In this document: positions 35,605-46,700 of the stretch, in pieces
Position numbering within the stretch: position 1 is the first letter of the stretch
Layout: the number at the start of each line of letters is the position of its first letter
DNA from: Caenorhabditis elegans
Lineage: Eukaryota; Nematoda; Chromadorea; Rhabditida; Rhabditidae
DNA length: 64,000 nt
Assembly: GCF_000002985.6 (NCBI RefSeq)
Contig: NC_003284.9
Coordinates: forward strand, 9,486,001 to 9,550,000
Direction: 5' to 3'
Made by a program: the position numbers and the translations under genes
Notes under the pieces: generated by a model
What the model was told of the DNA's origin: nothing
Databases searched by the model: none
What the model saw: the letters and a program-made list of their open reading frames with translations, nothing else

Positions 35605-36510
35605 ACTAAAAGTTTGTTTTGGGTTATAATTGTTTTTTTTAATTTTATTTTCAAATTTTTAAGTTTATCATGTTGTTTTTATGTTCTTTATATATTTTCT
35701 CTATATCCCTGAATACTCCACGATCTAAAAAAAGAATAAGATCATAAAAGCATGTTCATCTACGTCAATTGCAAGCCCATTAACCCAAAATATTGTGAGA
35801 TATTACATACCAAGAAAATACAAGCAATATATACGTTTTTTAACGATCCTTTTTTGGTAAAAAAATGTGTCAGCAGATTACCGAGAAAATATCTACCAAA
35901 CATATTTGGGATGTCTAAATGAGAAGTAACAATCTTTTGCTGATTTGCACGAGAAAGCTTAAACCCTTAACATTTTTTAAAAGCCACAGAACCAAACTAA
36001 AATAGAAATTTTCCGAGAGCTGTTGAATCTTCGTGGTTTTAAATTAATTCGAGCAGCCCAACTCGTTGCGTAGGTGTTTTGTTTTTAAACACCCACAGGA
36101 AGTTCGAAACTTTTTGATAAAGACTGATATGTATTTTATCCTTTTAAATTGAAAAATATTTTTCAATCGTGAAAATAAAACCCATAAAATCAATTCTTGA
36201 TATATTGGAAAATCTTAGGTAAAAACTCTTCAAAAATAACATTTCTATCCATACCTATAATGAACACCTTCAGTTTGAATGAACATACATTTAAAGTTAA
36301 TTTTTTGTTTTGAAATATATTGTTTTAACACACAAGTGCCAACAAATTTATACTAAACTATTTCCACAAATCAACGTCTTGGAATGTTAGCTTCCAAAAT
36401 TTTCAGTAATTTTTCTCCAAAGACTTTTCGGTCGAGGGTCATATTTCTCAGCTTTTCTAGAAAAAAACAAGAATAAAAAACAAGCAGTAACAGGCGGTAC
36501 GTCTCTCTTA
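35605..36510. other. AT-rich intergenic DNA
   Basis: No gene or repeat recognised between the element ending at 35604 and the 3' end of the secreted-peptide gene, whose minus-strand AATAAA is at 36511-36516. Confidence 0.4.
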
Positions 36511-36644
36511 TTTATTTTGAAGTCTCTCATATGGTTTGGATTGGCATTGACTAACGATGAATTGATTGGGGTTGAAGAAAATTAGATTGAAAAGTTCTCT
36601 GAGTTGATTTTGTACAACTATTTGCTGACACCTGATGTCGGAAC

Positions 36645-37173
36645 TCAATGGGCAGTTGCACAGGTTTCGTTACATTCCAATTTAAAGCATTGATTCATCA
36701 TGGCCAATGTGAATTTTGCCTCTGCATCGCTTCTCTCTCCAGGCATGTGACCAAAGTAAGCCGTTGTCATCTGAATTTTGAGCTATTATTTTAAAGTCAA
36801 ATATAATTAAAAATGAGACAACTCGGTCTATGCTTTTCATTTTTTGCGTCTCCTACTTCCTATACCCAAGTCATTTACTCTGTTTGGTCATTACTCACCT
36901 CGGCTATTCCAAACCAGCATGCCTTCTTGCAGCATACGCACGGCATTGCAGTTTCCTCCCCTGCGTTACACACGTTTGGCATTAGGGATGATGCAGCTCC
37001 CACTGAAAATATTTCAATAAAAAGAAAATGCAACGAGCAATAATTAATAAAAATCAGCTGATATTTTTAGGCGTAAATAATTTTTTGTTTCAATATAACT
37101 AACCTTGCGAGTTTTGGCAAGCCAGAAAGGCCACAAGCCCAACGAGAATAGTTGCTTTGATGAACGAGATCAT
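36645..37173 (-). CDS. Small secreted cysteine-rich protein, 99 residues
   Basis: Minus-strand exons 37173-37104, 37002-36899 and 36770-36645 join in phases 1 and 0. The product begins with a clear signal peptide (MISFIKATILVGLVAFLA, cleavage near residues 23-27). The roughly 75-residue mature part carries eight cysteines: NVC, MPCVCC, KKAC, then NQC, LEC and ETC near the C-terminus. This pattern suggests four disulphides and an extracellular role, but no named family is recognised. TATAAA lies at 37254-37259 (minus) and CTTCAG at 37220-37215, suitable for a core promoter and trans-splice acceptor. AATAAA is at 36511-36516 (minus). Confidence 0.78.
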
Positions 37174-37253
37174 TGTTTTTGGAGAACGAAGGTACCGAAT
37201 GGAAAGCGCAACGGCTGAAGAAAAAGTAAATTTGAGGAGGTTGCTCGGAGAGC

Positions 37254-37259
37254 TTTATA
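37254..37259 (-). promoter_or_regulatory. TATA box of the secreted cysteine-rich gene
   Basis: CTATAAAG on the minus strand, about 80 bases upstream of the ATG at 37173, with a splice-acceptor-like CTTCAG between them at 37220-37215. Spacing fits transcription start near 37225. Confidence 0.5.
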
Positions 37260-37399
37260 GGACGTTGCTCTCTTTTAAGACACGCCCATTTTCCCTGGAC
37301 AGCACCGCCTCCGGAGCAAAGCATGACGATATTGTAACGATGAAACGGTCGTTTGCCCGTTTCCTAATAGGGTTGGTTGAAAAATAGTGCACATGATTT

Positions 37400-40300
37400 T
37401 AGAGAAGTAGGGATTGAGTTGCGTGTGAACAAAGTATCAGATAAAGATAATAGTTGTATTAGACAATTATATTTATTTGTTTCTAGTTATGTTCAAAACA
37501 GTGGAACGAGTTTGTGTTAGTTGCGGAGGTGTTTAGTTAGTTAACGTAGTTCAATTTTTGAGATTAATCCACAAAATAGGAAAACGAAATTCAAAAATAA
37601 ATAAAGTTGAATATTTTAAAAGTTAATGTATTCAACAATAGTTCTAATCGCATACACTAGAGAATCTCGTATCAGACAACATTATCAGCATTCAGAAGAT
37701 AAAACTAGACATTGAAGATATTGAAAATTTTGAGAAGACTGGCGAATTTTGCACTTTCATTACTACATCATCTAATTTTAGGGCTTCATGACATAAAAAT
37801 ATTCAACTATATGAATTTGTTTCACACACTAAATTGAGAAAAAAACTAGTCCGGCTTTTTTTTAATAGTTGTTGCCAAACAATTGAACAGTTTTATTTAG
37901 TGCGTGTAAGATGTACTGTCATCATTATTCAATAAAAAATTAATTTGTTCGATAAATTCTGTAAGTCTTGACAAGTCGTATTTCGAATACAATAACTTAA
38001 CTCAATGTTATAGATTTTGCACCCCAAAAGAGTTTTAAAAATTTAAAAAATTTTTCTTGTCTTTTCGAGAAGGTTTGAGCATTGTTGATGGTTTAGACAG
38101 TTTCATTATTCAAATACACATAGCTCAATTCTTTTTCCAGACTTCCAAAATCACGATAAACAAAAACTGATTGTAAGCAATTGTCACTTTTTGATAGTTT
38201 TCAATTTTCAAAGTTTAATCGATTTTGGTTTGAAAACATTTTTAAATCTAGCGTACAGTAATCTTTTCATTGGCTTGTTTGGTTTTTGTAAAATATCCTG
38301 AAATCTCCATGAAATAATTTAGTTCCGGATTTATTAAACGTCAAGAGGAACAAATTTGCACTAAAATCAAACTTCCGGGTTTATCAACAACATCCATGGA
38401 GGTTAAAAAGGTTGCTAGCAGGTGGAGCTGCGTCACAGTCATGTTTTTTGCTTTCTTGTTGTTATCCTCGTTGACGTGTGCTCTGATTGAGGATTTGATC
38501 CAGAAATAACGGATTGAAAACCTATCATTAAAATTTTTATGCATCCGGTGTGAAAAGAAGTGAAGAATAGGCGAGGGTGTTGAAAATTTTGAAATTCTCG
38601 CAAGGATGCGATTACAAATCTGGGGCTTCTTTTAGATTGGTGAAAGAAACAATATCATAAATGTTTTTTTCAAAACATTGAATACTACTACAATCGAGAA
38701 AATTTTTAGAAAAGCATTTGTTTGAATTTATAATTATTGAAAACACAATCTTCGAAATGTTTTATGTTTAGAAATGTTCTAAAAAAATTTCAAAATCAAA
38801 TTCAGATAAACGTTATTCTTCAAAAATTCTTGCAAATTTTCGGTTATGACTACATACTTTAAAAGATCCAACATTGCTGCATCAACATGTGGCTTCACTA
38901 CAAATGCAATAAACGAAACTATATCACTTCATGCAAAGCAATTTCTACAAAAATTGTTCGGAAACTAATTTTTTGAAAAAGAAATATGAAAATTAATAAT
39001 GAATATTAATTCCCCTGAAAATCATGTTGTTTATAAATCGGGCTGCTTGCTGACCTGCAGAAAGTGACAAAGCTTGAGATGACATGTCGTACATAAAGAC
39101 TATTCCACCAAAACAACAAAACATAAAAAGCTTAATAAAACAATTTCACGGACGGATTCGGCACGTGTTTTCAAAATAACAGACTCACAAAATCTTAATT
39201 TATTATAAACATTTCATTGAAACAGTTTTTTATTAAACAACTCTAGTGAAAAAAAATTGACACCCACACAAGGATATGTAAAAATGAAAAAAAAAGTGGA
39301 ACTTGAAAGTATTCGATTTTTCATGACCATAAAACAAACAGGTGTAATTTTTAATTATAAACTTTGCTATTTACATTTTGAGTCAAAGAAAATGTGAATC
39401 AAAGAAAACTAAATTTACCTTTTTTCAAAAACACATTCAACCTTCTTATATACAAAGTAATCAAACAAAATTTTATTTTTAAGACGGAAAATAAGAGTGC
39501 AAAAAATATCAGCTAAAAAAACAAATAATAAGGTATTGGAGCGCCAATTGGCTCACAAGCAAAGACTGCATACAAATTCAGGTGATTAAGTGGATATTTG
39601 GCAGATGCGGCAGATGCTACTTTAATTCTAACCAATACACAACCAATAGCTGATAATGCCTAAGTGGTGAAACAGTTCCGCCTGCGTACATAGTTTAGTG
39701 TTTTCAACAGAAGTGAAGAAAAGCAAACTAAAAGCTGCAGTGCTAAAAAAAGTCAGTAAGATTTCTCCTTGCAACAATGATTACAATTAAGATTGAAAAT
39801 AAAACATTTATGAGTGTTTAATTATAAAATCTGTCTATTTTACATCGGGTTTACAGTCGATTGCCCTATTCACGATTGGTTTTTCAATCAAATATCTGAA
39901 CAGATCAGTCAAAACAGTTTAAATATAAAAAATAATAAAAAAACGTATTTCTTGAATGTATCGATCGATATAAGTTTTGAATTTCTCCGCAGATTAAACT
40001 GTTTTGTTTTTAGAATTCAATTTCAGACCTGATATTTCCTCACAGCGACTGTCATAAAGACATCTTAATCTTCAAGAAACACGTCGTATCCAATAACGAC
40101 CTAATATATTGCCTTTTCCACGCTTCTGCAAACTTCTTTCCAATGTCACTTTCCAAATAAAAAATTATGAAAATGTGAAAAAATTGTTGGGCTGATTACA
40201 TAGTTAATTCTGACCGTTTACATCTCGAATCGCCACAAGCAAACTTTTCATGAATGACCCTTCTTTTCTAAATTCATCGAAAAGAAATGGGGCATCTGCT

Positions 40301-43300
40301 TGATATATTCGAAAAAAGGTTCCCAGCTGGCAGTCAATGACGATTTTAAATTTTACAAACTTCAATTTTTCAATTCAATTATGTACCGCCTTTTAATTTG
40401 CTCTTCTTTAAAAATACCATCAATTACACAAAAATATTTGAACTGATGATAATTGAGCAAACGCTACCTGTGCCATTTTGAATAAAACTGATTCAACGTT
40501 GTCAATTTTTCAAACGATAACAATCAGTTAATTTTTTTATTTTAACAAATTTTCGTTTTAAAAATCTTAGAAAACAATTTTTGTTAAAGTTTCCATGGAA
40601 AACAATTTATTTGGATTTTTTTCTTTTTGAACTTCGGTTTAACTGAATTTTTATAGTTTGAAACCCATTGATGTGTTCTTCTTCTTATTGGTCATACATT
40701 AAGTCTTCTGTCTATTAGGTCATAAAAGGTGGAACTGTTTTTACGATCTGTGAACATTTACAACATTTGAAGCTGTTTCATGTGTTCATTTCTCACTTCA
40801 AATAATAGTAATAGTTGTCAATATCCATGTTTTACCTCTATTAAGGTTTTGTAACTACACGGAGCTAGCCGAATAAAGGTCGATCGGGTAGATCAAACGG
40901 CAATCACAATGGGTAACAAATATTTTTATGTTTCGGTATGCTCGCGCAGTCTTGCCTCCTCTTCTTTGCGTTTTTTGTTCACTATCACCACTGGTTTTGT
41001 GCTTTGCCCTTAAGACTATAGCTCTCAAATGATACGGATATACATGTATCTTTTGCAATCATGAGTGGTCAACAAATGTCGGATCAAACAGTATTCACTT
41101 TTTCTTTTGTTTTTCAAGAAGTTTCCGTGTTTTCGGTATTTGTTTGTGGGTTTATTGATGATGGTGAAAAATAAGCATGTTTATTCAATTTTTTAAAGTT
41201 ATATTTTCTGAATTTTGAAAATGTTTATTTTGGGATATGTTACTTACTAATATAAATAACAGGAATATGAATTAAAGTTAAAATTCACTCGTTTTCTTCC
41301 GACTATTCAAAATCTTCCTTTAAAAAACATGTTTAGATGTTTTATATTCAAAATTTTTATTAGTTTAATTTTAGAATTTTTCTGTATGTTACCATCGAGA
41401 AAATTCGAGTTTTGAGTTTGAAACTAGATTTTCACATTCATGCAACCGTTTTTTTACATAAAAATCTCAAAACTCTCAAGTACTGTGCCGGTTCACACCT
41501 AAACATTCCAGCTGCTCTTATTCAATTTCTTCGCAATATTCCCAGAACAATGTATTGTTGACGTAAAATAAGAGTTCGTTCGCAGCTCAAGTACACTGAT
41601 ATGTGTACTGATAGCGACTGGGGGTTTTTCGCAAAGAACAGATTAACCTCCGACAAAGTAAACCGAAAGCCCCATTTCGTCAAACAAAAAGTGAAAATCT
41701 AGGAAATTTCATTTCAATTTTTAAATCGCCATTCCACCTTGCTCGGTAATATTTTATGTAATTTTGCAAACTTGCATCTTAATTCAATTGTATTGCACTA
41801 CAAAATAATTCCAGCTTCAAACATCGAATGGAAAATTCAGAAAACAAATTATTAAACATTCCCTCCCGTTACGAAATGATGATACCTCAAATGAGTCACA
41901 TGTCTTGAGAAAGTTTTTACTGTTTTTTTTTTCATTTAAAAAAAGCGAAATATGTAGCCTCGTCCTTGTGTTTGTTTTCTACTTGAAACGGTATTGTACT
42001 ACTATCTCAAACCAATTCCATTTTCTCATTTTTTCACATGATATCCGTTTCGATTCCAAAAGTTATTCTAGTACCTTCTATGATAGTGGTAACTTTTGAT
42101 TAAAAAAATGAAAGGTTGATGGTAGACAGTTTTTCTGCAATCGGTGAGGGAGGCGGATAAAAATAAAAGAAAAGAGAGGCGTTAGAGGTTGAAAAGAAGA
42201 AAGTGGCGAAAGCATGTGTGCGCGGAATGAACTTCGGTTGAAGTGGCGCAGATACCTGCCAATGAGTGATTGTAACACACAAAAGCATTTTGACCGACTG
42301 CTTGCCGCATACTATTCAATTGCTATCAGATGTATTTTTATTTTTATGGGCCACCGATAACCTCACATAAAGTAAACTGGAGATTTATTAGGGTAAATGG
42401 ATTCAGATTTTTGATCTTCTATGACATATTGACTGTAAAACATTTTAAAGCTGGTATCTGTATTTAAAACAATATTATTGATAGAAAATTGCGATATCTA
42501 ACTATTCAACTATATTTTAAATTGAATTTTTCGATAAGTAAACACTGCCCATCGGCGACAATTTTTTAAAACCATCACTTTAACTTTTTCTAATATTAAA
42601 AATGTTGAGAATTTCAATATAAACTGATCAAATTTGCAAAATTTCATAATTTTAACTATTGATAAGAACATAACACATAAATGTATGAAAAATAACTTCA
42701 TAGAAAAAATTATTATTGGATATCATATGATAGTTTTGAAAGAGATTCAAATTTCAGAAAATAAGCTCAAAACTTTTTTATAACAAAACTATTGAGTTAA
42801 AAAAAATTGATTAAAAAATGTGGCTACAAAGCCGATTGATTTGCTTTGTAGATAGTTATCACTTTGAGACCAATATATAATTCTCCATAAAAACACATAG
42901 CATTGGGAAATTTCAAAATGTGGCATGTAGAGGGAGCTTTTCGGACCACACAAAATCGTTAAATTTTTGATGTTGGTTAAATTATTTTTTTTTAATTTTA
43001 GATCAATTTTTGACTTCAAGTATGCATAAAACAAAAAAAAAGCATTTGCATATTTATTTGCTCCCAATGTATGGGACAAAATGCATTTAAGATCTATACA
43101 TTTTAGATGTTTCATACAGTTGAGTTACAATATTTCTATACTTAAAATTTTTTTAAATATAAATTTTTTGTGATAAAGTAATTCGATACTTGATTGTTGT
43201 GCAACTTAGCATTATTTTTATCTTTTTCCAAGTAACCTTTCCTAAAATTTATAGTTATTCATGTAAAATTTTGCACAAGTTTTATGACTTCCCGACATCT

Positions 43301-43650
43301 AGAATTACATATTCATATAAACAATCCAACTCATATGAAACCACTCCTTTAGTTTTTTTTTCCCGTCCGTCGTAAATATCAATGGGTGTCATGGTGTCAT
43401 GTCGCATGAAGACAGCAAAAGTACCTTCTTTGTCTTGTTTCACCGTTCCTCCTATCCTTTCTCATCCTCCCACTGCTAATGTTTCTTTTTACAAGACGTT
43501 TTTTTCTTGTCCCGACAGTTGTTCTTTTCCCCACATTTTTGCTTGCTTCTACTCTTTGCATTTCTCAAGTTCGCCATTACTCCAGTTTTTATCTCTCTCA
43601 ATCTTCATTGCAGTAGGGCTTTTAACGACTTTGAACTGATTTACTACGGT
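37400..43650. other. About 6.2 kb without a recognisable gene
   Basis: AT-rich DNA between the secreted-peptide gene and the rhotekin gene. I examined the open stretches near 38341-38544 (minus), 39814-40032 (plus), 40855-41058 (minus), 41905-42288 and 42789-43115 (minus); none has convincing splice context or motifs. Landmarks are a GTACACTGATATGTGTAC hairpin near 41590 and a pyrimidine-rich promoter-like stretch 43360-43650. It may hold distal enhancers or unrecognised RNA genes. Confidence 0.35.
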
Positions 43651-43725
43651 TTTTTGCAGTGCCGTTGCCTTAGTGGACGATTCAAAACAGTGTGTTGAAG
43701 AAGTGGAAGTAGTAGGCCAAACAAG

Positions 43726-46700
43726 ATGAGCGACGGCGTCGTCGTGTGCGAAGTTCGCAATTCAGTAAGTTCATTTCCTGATTTCAAAATGTATTCATTC
43801 GTTTTTCCAATTCATTTTTTTCGCCGGCGAAGTGTCAATCACCTTCGAATTTGTGGTATAGGAACGATGTTCTGTACTATTTTTCTCAGTTTTCGGGTTT
43901 TTTTTGGTTTATTTTATTGTCCCTGTGATAAAACGCAATCTCATTTTTCTTGAATAGAGTATACAAATCCCAATCGAAAACAACAGGTTATCACTGCAGT
44001 TGTCAAAATTTGAATTGTATGATGAAGACCTTTTTTTTGTATTTTCAAATATAATCTCAAAATTGTTAATGTTATTTTATAAATATATTGCTATTTTTGA
44101 AACGGGGGCGTCGTTTTCTTCTCTGTAATCATAATTTTTTAGTTTCGAAGAAAAATGCCTCAGAAATTTTTTGATCGGGATTTAGAACTTTTTTGCTTTT
44201 GCAAGGAGGTTTTGTTAACATCTATAACAAAAAAAAATGCCAAGTCAGCGTGTTTTAAAAATATACTTTTTAAGTGAAAAATCGAAATTCTAGACGTAAA
44301 TACTGTCTTCATTCTTGGTTTTAGCTAAAAAAAACAAAATTTGTAGAATAATAACCACCGATTTTCCACTCGGTGGCTATAACTAATTTGTAGAAAATCC
44401 CTATGTACATATATTTAATTTTCTCTTTTAAATGATACGAATTTTAAACAATATCTCCATCACCACTCAAATTGTTTATTATTTTAAAATCACAATTCCA
44501 ACTGAGAAGTGTATAGTACGAATATTTCAAATTTCATTTTTCGATTATGCAAATTTAAATGATTTTAAATAAGTGAACAACATTTCCCATCTGTACAGTC
44601 ATCACCACCATTTCCACACATAATACTCTTTTTGCTTGCTCTATTGTCCATTTTCGAACATCACTCCCAATCTTTGTTTTCTTTTGTTTTTCGGGTTGAA
44701 AGTTCGATGCTTATCCATTTGTGTCGCCGATGAAAATGGTGTCCGTTTTATGAAAGTGTCTGGTAACCTAAATTTGATGTTTTGTAATGCATCCCGACGC
44801 ATTTTATTGCGTGTTAAGTCAAATTCTCCTGTCGGCTCTACCTGATTAATTTGGGTTAGAACACGCGCGTTTTCATCTTATTTCTTTTTTTCCAATTGTA
44901 TCTGACTATTTCTCAATTCCAATTTCGGAAATTCGAATTAAATTGATCTTCTCCAACAATTCTAACTCTGACAAAGATTTTAATACTGGTTATTTCTGTA
45001 CCTGTTTTATTTTCTGAAAAAAATCTACATGTCACCTTCATCTACGAATCAGGTATATCGATAGGTTTTTGAGAAGATGACGCGATTAACTTTTACACAC
45101 TGATTTAATCATATCTATCAATTTTCTCTTTTTTTATTTGGGGGAAGTATGATATTTCCGAAAATACGAAAACACCAGTTAAATTGTATAAATATGGATA
45201 TTGGGGAAATTATAAAATTAACAGTTGAACAGTAGTATTTAAAAAAAAACTCAAAAGCATGCAAACAATAATTCGATAAAACAGTCTATTTTCAGAAATA
45301 TTTGGCTCATAACTTGATAGCAGTTCGAGAACTAATATGCTTTTCTTTATCCAAAAGACGACTGTGGATACTTTAAAAATTTGAATGAAAATGTTATTCA
45401 TTTCCAAAATGTGGGGGTTTACTAAACAAGTACTAGTTTCACCAAGACTCCGATATTATAACCGATTTCAAAAAAAATTAGTCAATTTAAGCTGTGCTCT
45501 TTGTCTTTGGCAGTACCACTCAAAATATATACTCCAACTTTTATTCTGTCATATTTGTAAAACTTCTTTCATCTTTCCCGCCAAAAAGTACGTAATTTTC
45601 CACTGATAACTTCTTTTCGCTAATCTGTGTGCAAATTCTTTCCCGCGCATTTTTTGTTTCTCGAAGTTGCAAATGTGAAAGTCTAAAGAGTGATCGATTG
45701 TTTCGTGTTTTTGGATTGTTCCATTCTCTATTCATTTGCATATTTATTCATATTGGAAATATTTCAATTTTGATTCTTTTTCTGCGTTCAGCGTTAGAGA
45801 GAAGAGCAGCAGGTTAGTGTGCCTATTGTTGTCATGTACTCCAATTCTTTCAAAACCATGTGTTTATGGACATGCACACGGCCGGTCAAATGAGCTGATA
45901 ACACGAGGCATTCCTATTTTTAATTGCATATTGGTTAGAAACATTTTCATGAAATCAAATATCCTTACAGAAAAAGAAATCTTGTCAGCAATACCACCTG
46001 CTCTATGAAGATAAAATACAAATTGTGAAAGAGTTGAACAATATTCTACCGTTGGAAGAAGAAGAAATGCTTCCTGGTGATGGATTGGGGTGAGTTTTTT
46101 TAAAGTTGTTATAATGAGATCTATTGTCAAAAGATTATTTAAGCTACACCGTTTTTCAATAAAGCAAATAACATATGATCATCACACAAGCAAGAGGCTT
46201 GAAGATTAAATTTTTGTCGTTCAGATTCTTAATTGAAAATAAAATTTTCCAGAAATTTTGAAATAGAGGAAGTTCAATTGATATTTCCAGAAAATAGATC
46301 CCTCAAAACATTATTCAAAATTAGTTCAAAATCAATATATCGTATTTTTTGTATTAGTTTTCATCTCATTGTTTTATTTTGAACATTCATATAATAGTTT
46401 TTTTTTCAAAAATAACTGTTGTAATATTTTTAAAATCTAGTTTCTAGACATAGTTTTGTGCCGTAACTTTTACTAAAACATCTGAAATTTTTCATGATTT
46501 TTCTGTGTAAGTAGAATGGTCGAAAGCTAAGCAGGCAGAATAACTTTGGTATATCAAATTTGAATATTTAATTTCAGATTATCTCCAACTTCGAGTCGTG
46601 CCAATGTTGGATTGTCTCAAATCTCTCTGCCATTAGCGTGGAAACCAAAAGGTGGGTTTTCAATCGAACAACAAAAATCATTCACAATTACTCAACTCAG

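Noticed and set aside
36813..37387. Several plus- and minus-strand readings around 36.8-37.4 kb
   Set aside because: Shadows of the three-exon secreted-peptide gene and its promoter.
43382..43420. ATG reading MGVMVSCRMKTAK before a GTACCT donor as alternative rhotekin first exon
   Set aside because: Phase 0 fits, but the donor is poor and the region is a typical pyrimidine-rich promoter.
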